NCBI GenBank assembly: GCA_002343325.1 | Contig: DDSG01000161.1 | Location: 661 to 16,929, forward strand | DNA: 16,269 bases | Direction of reading: 5' to 3' | Origin: Phycisphaerales bacterium UBA2396 | GTDB taxonomy: Bacteria; Planctomycetota; Phycisphaerae; Phycisphaerales; UBA1924 | Part shown: positions 6,700 through 14,392 of the stretch, one piece after another | Layout: each line of letters begins with the position of its first letter | How positions within the stretch are numbered: position 1 is the stretch's first letter | Translations under genes and position numbers: made by a program | Notes under the pieces: model-generated | What the model was told of the DNA's origin: nothing | Databases searched by the model: none | Seen by the model: the letters and a program-made list of their open reading frames with translations, nothing else

Positions 6700-7416
6700 A
6701 TGCACAAGCCACACAGCAGCGACAGCGTGCGTCTGTACGACGGCGACGGTGAGCGGATTCTGGCGTCCGAGTCGATGCCCGACCGGGTCAGTCTCCTGCC
6801 CGGGGCCGGCGGCAAGCTCGTCCCCAACGCCCGTCTCCGCGTTCTCTGGGGGCAGGACATGCTCCGTGATCTGCTCGACGGGCGTTATCGCACGGTGATC
6901 TGTGCGGTCAATGACGACGACAACTCGCACGGCATCGTCGCGCAACTGTGCGAGCTGGTGCAGACGAGCCAGTGGTCGGCCCGCACGGTCACGTCCTACG
7001 CGCAGATGTTTACCCAGTCCGTGAGCGTCCACGCCGCCCACGACCGCGAGCCGTACGTGCTCAAGTTTGATCTCGACAGCCTGCTGATCCTGGGCATTCT
7101 CCGTCCGCGCGGGCGCGACCACTTCACGCTCGACGATCTGTCCCGCGGCTTTGTGACGTGCGCCAAGATGCTCAAGGACCGTCGCGAACGGCTGCCCGTG
7201 GCGTCGGTCTCGTTCCTCAACGCGAGGGTCAATCGACTTCGCGGCCCCGACGGGCGCGAGCCTTCATTCGAGGCTGTGCTCCAGACGATGTACCACGCCG
7301 GCTTCCGCGGGGATGTCTATCCGTCCCCGATGATGTGGCGACACGCAAACGTCGGCGTCTTTCCGAGCTATCCCTTCCCCGAGGGTGTGGGTCGCATGCG
7401 AGAGGGGAGCAGCTAA
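6700..7416 (+). CDS. Hypothetical protein, 238 residues, function unknown
   Basis: I do not recognise this protein. The start is secure: GGGAGG at 6689-6694 lies five bases before the ATG. It is soluble in appearance, with no signal peptide or membrane segment. Visible features are TVICAVNDDDNSHGIVAQLC (about 66-85), which looks like a buried strand ending in an acidic loop with a His, a long region with alternating strands and helices (VLKFDLDSLLILGIL, about 120-134), and an aromatic- and proline-rich C-terminus (GDVYPSPMMWRHANVGVFPS). It carries no nucleotide-binding loop, zinc site or DNA-binding motif I can name. Codons are mostly C-ending and resemble the rest of the window, so it looks native. 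It is divergent from the DUF2470-like/amidohydrolase pair, and its TAA overlaps the tolC-like stop by four bases (CTAA at 7413-7416). Confidence 0.8.
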   Translation: MHKPHSSDSVRLYDGDGERILASESMPDRVSLLPGAGGKLVPNARLRVLWGQDMLRDLLDGRYRTVICAVNDDDNSHGIVAQLCELVQTSQWSARTVTSYAQMFTQSVSVHAAHDREPYVLKFDLDSLLILGILRPRGRDHFTLDDLSRGFVTCAKMLKDRRERLPVASVSFLNARVNRLRGPDGREPSFEAVLQTMYHAGFRGDVYPSPMMWRHANVGVFPSYPFPEGVGRMREGSS

Positions 7417-9197
7417 CGATCGGCGCGCTGGGCCCCTTCGACGCTCTCGGCAGGATCCGGCCGATCGAGATCGGGCTGCGGCTCGGCCTCGAAGGAGACC
7501 TTGCTCGCTCCAAGCAGTGTGCCGGTCGCGAATGACAGATCGACCTGAGCGATCTGATAGTCCGCGATGGCGCGAATTTCGGCGAGCTGGGCGTCGGCCA
7601 GCCGAGCCGCCGCGTCGAGCACGTCCGTGCTGGTGCTGTTTCCCACGTCGAACTGCCTCTGCTCGGCCTGGAGCGATCGGGTGTTGAGCACGACCGATTG
7701 TCTGGCCGCCAGAATCCGCTGCCATGTCGCGTCGAGCTGATCGATCGAGGCGAGCACTTCCTGCGTGATGGACAACGCCCGCGCGTCCTTCGAAGCAAGC
7801 CTCTGCTGGCGGAGCAGCACCGCCTGCCTGATTCTGCTTCGCGCCTGCTCGTTGTCCAGCGGGATCTCGGCCGAGAGCCCCAGCGCCCAGTCCTGAAAGT
7901 CATCGTCTCGCAGTTGCTTCATGGCGTCCTGCGTGCTGCCGCCCAGCCCGTTGAGGCGGTATGTGTAGTCGAGCGAGAGCAGAGGGAGGGCCTGGTTGCG
8001 GTTGAATGCGATTCGGGCGGCATCGGCGGCCAGTTGCAGTTCGAGGTCGAGCATCTCCATGCGGTTCGAGAGCGCCTCGGCGATCAGCTTCTCGCGGTCA
8101 AACTCGTACTCGACCGGATCGGGCTCGGATGAGGGCACGAGCACGGTCGTGGTCGACATCGTGAGTCCGGGCTCGTTGATGATCCGCTTGAGCTCTCGCT
8201 GCTGGGTCAGCACGTCGTTCTGTGCGAGGATGATCCCTTCGAGCCGCTCCGCCACGCCGGCCTGCGCACGAACAACCTCGATCTCGGTCGAGAGTTCGGC
8301 CCGTACTCGCCGCTCGGCGCGGGCAAGCTGCTCCATCGCCAACTCATACTGCTGCTGCCGAACCTCGAGCTGCTTCCGGGCCGAATAGAGGCGCCAGTAC
8401 GAGCGATCAACGGCCGCCAATTGCCGGATCACTTCGAGCTTCGTCCTCGCCTCGGCCGACTGCTCGTCGAACGCGGCGATGCGGAGCGACGCGGTGTTCG
8501 CACGCCTTCCGGCGTTCCGCAGCAAGGGCTGGCTGATCGAGAACTGGAAGTCGGTCGCGAAGGAGGGGTTGAGTGTCGAGAAGGCGTTGTTGTCGCTGTT
8601 GCGATTCCAGGGCAGATCGACCGAGACCGTGCCGCCCGTCCGGAGCGGAATCCGAACGCCGGGCGTCACACGCGTGGTCTGCGACTGGGCGGCGACAAGG
8701 GTCGAGGCGGTCGGTTGGTTGAAGTCGGCGGTCTGGGCAGAGAGGGTAAAGGCCGCGTTGAAGCGAGCCTCCTCTTCGCTCACCCTTGCCGACTCGATCG
8801 ACGGAGCGATTCGTGCGATCCGAAGGTCGAGGTTGTTCGTCAAGGCTGACTGACGGCAGCGTTCGAGGTCCATCTCGACGGACTCGACGTTGGCAAACCG
8901 AGACGAGGCCGCTTCATGCTGCTGGGCGAGCGTCGGCGCAGGCGACTCGGACTGACGCTGCTTGATGTACGGGGTAAGGCTCCGCCGCTCGACATCGCGA
9001 AGCCGCTCCTTGGGCAACCTCAGCAGCGCGTGCTCGTCGTCGAACAGACCGCGTGAGCATCCGCCCGCGGCCAGCGCAAGGCAGAGCGACGCGGCGAGTG
9101 CGGCCCGGGGGGCGGTCAGGTGCCGAGATCGGGTGCGGGGCATGGTGGATCGTTCTTTCATCGGTCGCGTGACTCGCTTCTTGGTGCTCTCACTCAT
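7413..9197 (-). CDS. TolC-family outer-membrane efflux protein, probable lipoprotein
   Basis: The outer-membrane channel of the tripartite exporter, 594 residues from the longest start. A hydrophobic signal (about residues 31-46) ends in LALAAGGC, a lipobox-like site with Cys47, so the mature protein is probably lipid-anchored as in OprM/NodT-type members. Two OEP repeats follow: one from about residue 108 (NNLDLRIARIAPSIESARVS, beta-strand region, then a coiled helix near LEVRQQQYELAMEQLARAER) and one from about 380 (MEMLDLELQLAADAARIAFN) to about 565 (FDVGNSTSTDVLDAAARLAD). A charged tail ends the protein. The ATG at 9197 overlaps the permease stop (ATGAGTGA); ATGs at 9161 or 9143 would give a more usual n-region, and none has a strong Shine-Dalgarno, so the start is uncertain. 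It is the last gene of the exporter train and its stop overlaps that of the convergent gene. Confidence 0.9.
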   Translation of the reverse strand: MSESTKKRVTRPMKERSTMPRTRSRHLTAPRAALAASLCLALAAGGCSRGLFDDEHALLRLPKERLRDVERRSLTPYIKQRQSESPAPTLAQQHEAASSRFANVESVEMDLERCRQSALTNNLDLRIARIAPSIESARVSEEEARFNAAFTLSAQTADFNQPTASTLVAAQSQTTRVTPGVRIPLRTGGTVSVDLPWNRNSDNNAFSTLNPSFATDFQFSISQPLLRNAGRRANTASLRIAAFDEQSAEARTKLEVIRQLAAVDRSYWRLYSARKQLEVRQQQYELAMEQLARAERRVRAELSTEIEVVRAQAGVAERLEGIILAQNDVLTQQRELKRIINEPGLTMSTTTVLVPSSEPDPVEYEFDREKLIAEALSNRMEMLDLELQLAADAARIAFNRNQALPLLSLDYTYRLNGLGGSTQDAMKQLRDDDFQDWALGLSAEIPLDNEQARSRIRQAVLLRQQRLASKDARALSITQEVLASIDQLDATWQRILAARQSVVLNTRSLQAEQRQFDVGNSTSTDVLDAAARLADAQLAEIRAIADYQIAQVDLSFATGTLLGASKVSFEAEPQPDLDRPDPAESVEGAQRADR

Positions 9198-10431
9198 GCC
9201 GGAGCGCGTCGATCGGGTTGAGTCGTGCGGCCTTGATCGCGGGGAACATCCCGAAGATCAGCCCCGTTCCGGCGGAGAACCCGACGGAGAGCAGCACCGC
9301 CCAGAACGGAACGCCGGCGTCCGCGAGTGGGCTCTTGGGGATGAACTTCAGCACCCCGATGAACATGTACCCAAGCGCGAGACCGATCGCCCCGCCCACG
9401 AGGCAGAGCGTGACCGCTTCCACGAGGAATTGGAGCAGGATGACGGCGGGCTGGGCCCCGACCGCTTTGCGCAGCCCGATCTCTCGCGTTCGTTCGCTCA
9501 CGGAGACAAGCATGATGTTCATGATGCCGATCCCCCCGACAACGAGCGAGATCGCGACGATGCCGGCCAGGAAGACGCCAAGCCCGGCGGCGAGACGCTT
9601 GAACTGGCTGATGACCGCCTCGATCGCCTGCACGCCGAAGGTATCCGGCTCGTCGGGCTTGAGGTCCCGGGAACGCCGGAGATAAAAGCGGATCTCCTCA
9701 CGGGCGTCCTCAAAGAGCTCGGGGCTTCGTGTCTGGGCGATGATGTACATCCGCGGTTCGGGGCGGAGCGTCAGGGCCGTGCGGAAGGGGACATAGACCT
9801 CGCTGACCGCTTCCGTCCCGCCGAACATCGGGCTGACGGTCTTCGTCTCCACAACACCCACGATGGTAAAGGATCGGCCGCCGACGTCGATTCGCTGTCC
9901 GACGCAGTTGGCGTCGAGCTCAAGTTCCTCGATCGCCTTGTCATTGACGAGGCAGACCTGCAACCTTTGTTCGTCATCGATGGAGTTGAAGGGGCGTCCC
10001 TGCAGGATGTCGCGGTCCTCGATCAGGTGCCACGAGGAGTTGACACCCTGCACCGTCGCGACCGACTTGGTCACATCGCCGTGCGAGACGGAGGTGCTCA
10101 TCTCGACGATGGGAGTCAGCCGGATGAGCGAAGGGCATCGATCCAGCATGCCCTCAGCCTCCGGGACGGTGATCCGCAGTTGACGCCAGCTATATCGATC
10201 GCGCTGCCCGGGGGGCATCCGCGGGAAGACCCAGACCTTGCTGGCCCCGATGGTGGCGAACTCCTTGAGGACGAACTTCTGCAGCCCGTCCGTCGCGGCG
10301 ACGACCGTGATGACCGAAGCGACACCGATCACGATGCCGAGCGTCGTCAGGATCGAGCGAACGATGTTCGCGAAGATCTGCTGCAGGGCAAGCACGACCG
10401 TCTGGAAGATGATGCGCGGGATGAGCATCAT
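9190..10431 (-). CDS. MacB/FtsX-family ABC transporter permease
   Basis: A 413-residue inner-membrane permease with the type VII ABC layout: TM1 at about 27-47 (ILTTLGIVIGVASVITVV), a large periplasmic domain (about 50-275, MacB_PCD-like), then three TM segments at about 283-308, 330-358 and 376-398. Family hallmarks are GGIGIMNIMLVSVSERTREI (299-318) followed by GLRKAVGA, and the C-terminal PAIKAARLNPIDALRHE. In classical MacB the ATPase is fused to the N-terminus; here it is a separate upstream gene, as in YknYZ-type systems. The start at 10431 makes an ATGA overlap with the ATPase stop and has GGGAG seven bases upstream. Proteins of this type transmit ATPase motion across the membrane to drive a periplasmic adaptor rather than forming a classic channel. 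The substrate is unknown. Confidence 0.95.
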   Translation of the reverse strand: MMLIPRIIFQTVVLALQQIFANIVRSILTTLGIVIGVASVITVVAATDGLQKFVLKEFATIGASKVWVFPRMPPGQRDRYSWRQLRITVPEAEGMLDRCPSLIRLTPIVEMSTSVSHGDVTKSVATVQGVNSSWHLIEDRDILQGRPFNSIDDEQRLQVCLVNDKAIEELELDANCVGQRIDVGGRSFTIVGVVETKTVSPMFGGTEAVSEVYVPFRTALTLRPEPRMYIIAQTRSPELFEDAREEIRFYLRRSRDLKPDEPDTFGVQAIEAVISQFKRLAAGLGVFLAGIVAISLVVGGIGIMNIMLVSVSERTREIGLRKAVGAQPAVILLQFLVEAVTLCLVGGAIGLALGYMFIGVLKFIPKSPLADAGVPFWAVLLSVGFSAGTGLIFGMFPAIKAARLNPIDALRHE

Positions 10432-11198
10432 GCGGTGGCTCCCTGTGCGAGAGAGGCGGCCGTCGACGCCGCCAGACGAAGGTACGTCTGGTGCGTGGGG
10501 TCGTCGGCGGTCGGGTGGTCCGAGAGGATGCGGCCGTCACGCAGGCGAACGATCCTGTGGGCGTGCCCGGCGATGTCCTCCTCGTGCGTCACAATCACGA
10601 TCGTCTGTCCCTCGGCGTGCAGTTGCTTGAACAGCATCATGATGTCGTCGCTCGTCTTGGAGTCGAGGTTGCCCGTTGGTTCGTCCGCGAGCAGAATGCT
10701 CGGGTTGGTGACCAGCGCCCGTGCGATCGCGACGCGCTGTCGCTGTCCGCCGGAAAGCTGGTTGGGGCGGTGGGTCATGCGCTGGGCCAGGCCGACGCGT
10801 TCGAGGCTCTTGCGGGCCATGGCGCGGGCGCTGAGCCAGTACCGCGAGGAGTAGATCAGCGGGAGCATCACGTTCGCCAGGGCGGTCGCTCTGGGGAGCA
10901 GCTCGAAGCTCTGGAAGACAAAGCCGATTTCCTGATTGCGCACGCGTGCGAGCTGAGAGGCGCTCATCCGATGTGTCGGCTTGCCCGCCAGCTCGTACGA
11001 GCCGGCGGTGGGGCGGTCGAGGCAGCCCAGGATGTTCATGAGCGTGCTCTTGCCCGAGCCGCTCGATCCCATGATCGCGACGAACTCGTTGCGGCGGATG
11101 TCGAGATCGACGCCGGCCAGCGCGCGGACCTTCTCGGTGCCCATCCGGTACACCTTCTCGAGCCCGCGGATGCGGATCGCGATGTCCACGCTGCTCAC
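10428..11198 (-). CDS. MacB/LolD-type ABC transporter ATPase
   Basis: A 256-residue ATP-binding subunit that powers the adjacent permease. All nucleotide-binding motifs are intact: Walker A GSSGSGKST (44-52), Q-loop Gln96 in FVFQSFELLP, signature LSGGQ (148-152), Walker B ILLADE (168-173) with a D-loop at NLDS, and the H-loop His205. The pattern LMNILGCLDRPTAG and the overall length match the MacB/LolD/FtsE group. The start is GTG at 11198, set by AAGGAGG five bases upstream; that Shine-Dalgarno shares bases with the TAA stop of the adaptor gene (TAAGGAGG), leaving a gap of only ten bases. The stop overlaps the permease start as ATGA. Confidence 0.96.
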   Translation of the reverse strand: MSSVDIAIRIRGLEKVYRMGTEKVRALAGVDLDIRRNEFVAIMGSSGSGKSTLMNILGCLDRPTAGSYELAGKPTHRMSASQLARVRNQEIGFVFQSFELLPRATALANVMLPLIYSSRYWLSARAMARKSLERVGLAQRMTHRPNQLSGGQRQRVAIARALVTNPSILLADEPTGNLDSKTSDDIMMLFKQLHAEGQTIVIVTHEEDIAGHAHRIVRLRDGRILSDHPTADDPTHQTYLRLAASTAASLAQGATA

Positions 11199-11208
11199 GC
11201 GATCCTCC

Positions 11209-12522
11209 TTATGTGGATGGTGTGTCCGACTTGGGTGATTCGGCGGGCTTCGCGGCGTCGCCCGTGCCGGGCTCCTTCTTCGCGGGATCTTCCGCGACGA
11301 CCCGCGAATCCTCCTTCAGACCGTTGAGCGCCTTGAACGGCCCACTGATGATCTTTGTCCCCTCGGTCAGGCCCTGGAGCACGACCGTGTCGGTCAGATC
11401 GCTCGGTCCGATCGCGACCGGCGTGGTCTTGACCTTCCCGCTCTCGTACACGTAGACCAGCCGCACAAACTTCTTGGTCCGGTCGATCACGGTGCTCTCG
11501 CGCAGGACGGAGGCGGGCAGTTCATCCAGCGGCCGGTCGATCACCGACTGGGTTGGTATCTTCAGAACATCGCGGAACGTCTCGACCTCGATGTCCACGT
11601 TCGCGATCATCCCGCTGAGAAAGTTGTCCGCGGGCAGGTTGACCCGGATTTCCGTCTCGAAGAACGTTGTCCCGTCACGATCCGTCTGCTTGGTCGGACG
11701 GATGCGCTCGACCTCGCCGACGAAGGTCTTCCCCGCGAAGGCGTTGATGGTCACGCGGCACTTCTGCCCCGGTTGCACCGGGGCGATGTTCGCCTCGTCG
11801 ACGCGGGCCTTCATCAGCATGTCGCTCAGGTCCGCGACCTGCATGATCACCGAGCCAGGATTGTTCAGCGTGCCCACCATCACCAGTTCGCCCACTTCCG
11901 CCACGCGATTGCTCACCACGCCGTCGATCGGCGAGACGATCGTGGTGTTGCCCAGGTCCTTCTCAGCCCGGCGGATGTTGGCCTCCGCGATCTCGATCTC
12001 GCGCTGTCCCTGTTCGAAGGCGGCCTTCGCACGGTCGTACGCGGTCTTGGCCTCGTCGAACTGGGCGGGCGACATGTCCCTGCTCTCAAGCAGTTCCTTG
12101 CGCCGACGCATCTCGCGGTCGGCGTTCTCCATGCCGGCGCGAAGGCCGTCGAGGGCAGCCTCCGCGCTCCGCTTGCGTGCCTTGGCCGAGTCGAGGGCGG
12201 CCGCGAGATCCTCCGCATCCAGACGAACGATCACATCGCCCTTGCGAACCCTCTGACCTTCGAGGAACGGAAGCTGGACGATTCGAGCGACCACCTGCGC
12301 CGAGATATCAACCTTTGTTCGGGGCATGATCGTGCCCGGCGCGCTGATCGTGCGCACAAGGTCACCCCGGCGCACTTCGGCCACACGCACCGTAACCGGC
12401 TTCATGCCGGGATTGAACTGCTCCTGCAATTCTCGGAGCTTGCCGGATGAATTCAGCCAATACCCGCTCCCCACGCACCCCAGCGCGAGCACCAAAACCA
12501 GACCGATCAGCCATTTCCACAC
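11209..12522 (-). CDS. HlyD/MacA-like periplasmic adaptor (membrane fusion protein)
   Basis: A 437-residue adaptor that would link the inner-membrane permease to the TolC-like channel. It has an N-terminal membrane anchor (residues 2-22, MWKWLIGLVLVLALGCVGSG), a first lipoyl/barrel half (about 44-102, with GDLVRTISAPGTI), a helical hairpin (about 103-192, rich in Ala, Glu, Arg and Lys), a second lipoyl half (TTIVSPIDGVVSNRVAEVGE, 193-212), then beta-barrel and membrane-proximal domains and a Lys/Pro-rich tail. The GTG at 12522 is chosen because AGGAGG lies eight bases upstream and translation begins exactly at the anchor. The open frame further upstream would add 45 residues with no adaptor-like character. 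About 103 bases separate it from the GT41 gene, the largest gap in this train, so an internal promoter is possible. A six-bp hairpin lies in its leader. Confidence 0.94.
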   Translation of the reverse strand: MWKWLIGLVLVLALGCVGSGYWLNSSGKLRELQEQFNPGMKPVTVRVAEVRRGDLVRTISAPGTIMPRTKVDISAQVVARIVQLPFLEGQRVRKGDVIVRLDAEDLAAALDSAKARKRSAEAALDGLRAGMENADREMRRRKELLESRDMSPAQFDEAKTAYDRAKAAFEQGQREIEIAEANIRRAEKDLGNTTIVSPIDGVVSNRVAEVGELVMVGTLNNPGSVIMQVADLSDMLMKARVDEANIAPVQPGQKCRVTINAFAGKTFVGEVERIRPTKQTDRDGTTFFETEIRVNLPADNFLSGMIANVDIEVETFRDVLKIPTQSVIDRPLDELPASVLRESTVIDRTKKFVRLVYVYESGKVKTTPVAIGPSDLTDTVVLQGLTEGTKIISGPFKALNGLKEDSRVVAEDPAKKEPGTGDAAKPAESPKSDTPST

Positions 12523-12554
12523 GAGGCGAACCTCCTCGATACACGCCCGATCAT

Positions 12555-12569
12555 GCGGGGACTCCCCGC
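12555..12569 (-). other. Short hairpin in the adaptor leader
   Basis: GCGGGG (12555-12560) pairs perfectly with CCCCGC (12564-12569) around a 3-base loop, between the GT41 stop and the adaptor start. It has no T-tract on either strand, so it is not a standard terminator. It could be an mRNA-processing or stabilising stem at the only sizeable gap in the gene train, or chance in GC-rich DNA. Confidence 0.3.
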
Positions 12570-12625
12570 CATCCGACCATCCTTGGGAGGACCAGCCCCC
12601 TCGTTGCACGAAGCAGGATTCAACT

Positions 12626-14392
12626 CTACACCCGTCCACCCTGCAGGGTTGCGGCAATCGCCCGCTCCAACGCCGCGCTGAAACGAACTCCGGCGCCGGT
12701 CCGGTCGCACAGTGTCGAGGTCAGCAGGCGGGATCGCAATGTTCGGCGGCACTCCGCAAGCCCGGCCCGGTCATCGGCAAGGGCGCACGCCGTGCGCACA
12801 AACCCCTCCTCGTCCTCGGCAACCCACTCGCTGAGTCCGGCCGCGTGCAGAATCGACCGACCCACTCGGGCGGCATGCGTTCGTCCCGAGAGCGTGACCA
12901 CCGGCACACCCATCCACAGAGCCTCGCACGTCGTCGTCGTGCCGTTGTAGGGGGTGGGATCGAGTGCCACGTCGACCCGGCGATACAGCGCAAGATGCTC
13001 CGCGTGCGAGGGCACAAAGGGAACCAGATCGATGCGGCCCGGGTCTATCCCGTGCGCACCGAACCGCGACAGCACCCGCTCGGCAAGCGAGGCGGACCCG
13101 AGCGATCGGGCCTTGAGCAGCAGCCTCGACCCTTCTCGTTCCTGAAGCACGCGCGACCACAGGGCGATGGTGGTGCCCGAAAGCTTGCTGATCACATTGA
13201 ACGAGCCGAACGTGATCGGGCCAGCATCGCGGGCCGGCGCTTCTGGGGCGTGTGTTCGCCCCTCGATCACCTCGCGGGGCGAGAAGCAGAGAAAGCACCC
13301 TTCCGTGCGCACAAGCGGCTCGGTCGCGTAGGTCTCGGAGCCGGGCGGGTCCGTCTGGTGGTCCACGATCCGGGCCTGCACCTGTCTGAGACCGGTGGTG
13401 TTCGGGTATCCGAGGTATGTCACCTGCACCGGGGCGGGGCGGCGTGCGATGACCGGCAGAGCGTGCCCCGCGGTGATGCCCGAAAGCTCGACGAGCACGT
13501 GCACGCCGGCCTTTCGGATCGCCTGCTCGATCGACGCGTGGGATGCCCGGGGGAGGGCGTGCCACACGTCCACGCGCGAGCGCAGCAGCGAGGTCATCGC
13601 GTCGGACTCGCCCGTGAAGAACCCGTGAACACGCCATCGATCGCGTGGCAGCCCGGACAGAATCGGCTCGATGAAGTAGGCGACGGAGTGCTCGCGAAAG
13701 TCGGGCGAGAGGAATCCGATGTTGAGCACGCCGTCAAGCGAGGAGGGAGGCGGCGGGGCGGGCGGGTGTGCCGACTCAACAAGACGACCAAAGGTCGCGT
13801 GATCGGCGGCGCACTGCGCGGGCGTGATCAGGTCGGAGTAGTTGCCGAGGTTTGCCAGCGTGCCGGCCGCGGTGACGTCGCCGGGCTGCCGAGCGAGGTG
13901 ATCCCTTAACAGCGACACGGCCTCGTCCGCGCGGGCGGTTTCGATCAGCACGAGCGCGAGGTTGTTGACCGCAGGCCCCAGGTTCGGACGCAGCGCGATC
14001 GCCTCGCGCAGCAATTGCTCCGCCCGGTCGTACTGCAGATCTCGGACGAGGATCATCGCGAGATTGACCCGGGCTGCGTAGAGCTTTTGGTCAAGTGCGA
14101 GCCCGCGACCGAGCAGCTTTGTCGCCTGCGGGATCTTTCCAAGGTGCATCAGGACTTCACCCTGGAACGCCTTGTACAGACCGACGGTCGGCGCGGACGC
14201 GGCGGCCCGCTCGGCGTGCAGCAGAGCGAGATCGTCCTGTCCCTGTTCGTGGAGCAGCCCGGCGAGGGTGTAGTTGAGTGAGGCGTCGCCGGGCGACTTC
14301 TTCAGGGCGGCCTGAAGGCTTCGCATCGCCTCGGCCTTCATCCCGAGGTTCAGCAGTTGCATCGCGCCGGCGACCGCGGGGTGCTCCGACAT
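12626..14392 (-). CDS. TPR-containing GT41 glycosyltransferase (OGT/SPINDLY-like)
   Basis: A 588-residue soluble protein with about four TPR-type helical repeats (about 5-170, for example RVNLAMILVRDLQYDRAEQL), a proline-rich linker (209-218) and a GT41 catalytic region (about 220-585). GT41 hallmarks are clear: LNIGFLSPDFREHSVAYFIE (with His235), PAPVQVTYLGYPNTTGL, the FGSFNVISKLS segment with Lys403 where the family has its UDP-contacting lysine, SRLLLKA, and DPTPYNGTTTTCEALWMGVP. Known relatives add GlcNAc, fucose or glucose to Ser/Thr or Asn of cytoplasmic proteins; the donor and targets of this protein cannot be read from sequence. No signal peptide or membrane segment is seen. The start at 14392 overlaps the dxr stop (TGATG) with GGAGG four bases upstream, so it is coupled to dxr. 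Confidence 0.93.
   Translation of the reverse strand: MSEHPAVAGAMQLLNLGMKAEAMRSLQAALKKSPGDASLNYTLAGLLHEQGQDDLALLHAERAAASAPTVGLYKAFQGEVLMHLGKIPQATKLLGRGLALDQKLYAARVNLAMILVRDLQYDRAEQLLREAIALRPNLGPAVNNLALVLIETARADEAVSLLRDHLARQPGDVTAAGTLANLGNYSDLITPAQCAADHATFGRLVESAHPPAPPPPSSLDGVLNIGFLSPDFREHSVAYFIEPILSGLPRDRWRVHGFFTGESDAMTSLLRSRVDVWHALPRASHASIEQAIRKAGVHVLVELSGITAGHALPVIARRPAPVQVTYLGYPNTTGLRQVQARIVDHQTDPPGSETYATEPLVRTEGCFLCFSPREVIEGRTHAPEAPARDAGPITFGSFNVISKLSGTTIALWSRVLQEREGSRLLLKARSLGSASLAERVLSRFGAHGIDPGRIDLVPFVPSHAEHLALYRRVDVALDPTPYNGTTTTCEALWMGVPVVTLSGRTHAARVGRSILHAAGLSEWVAEDEEGFVRTACALADDRAGLAECRRTLRSRLLTSTLCDRTGAGVRFSAALERAIAATLQGGRV

Noticed and set aside
6061..7122. Upstream extension of the amidohydrolase frame (to 780 residues) as the missing N-terminal beta-sandwich
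   Set aside because: It overlaps other genes, is low complexity and lacks the DGRIVAVG/LPGFID-type strands of that subdomain; the ATGA overlap at 6060 supports the short start.
8962..10854. Long + strand open frame of 630 codons opposite the tolC-like, permease and ATPase genes
   Set aside because: It crosses three real genes on the other strand and is Asp/Arg/Gly-rich with no recognisable domain; stop-poor antisense frames are common at this GC content.
12564..12600. Terminator between the GT41 and adaptor genes
   Set aside because: The hairpin has only a six-bp stem and no T-tract on the - strand, so transcription probably continues into the adaptor gene.
12326..13909. Long + strand open frame of 527 codons opposite the adaptor and GT41 genes
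   Set aside because: It is antisense to a clear GT41 enzyme and shows only Arg/Gly/His-rich mirror-frame composition.
7413..14392. GT41 plus exporter as an antimicrobial or defence system
   Set aside because: There is no precursor peptide, toxin, immunity protein, nuclease or other defence domain nearby, and dxr and generic exporter genes are ordinary chromosomal content.
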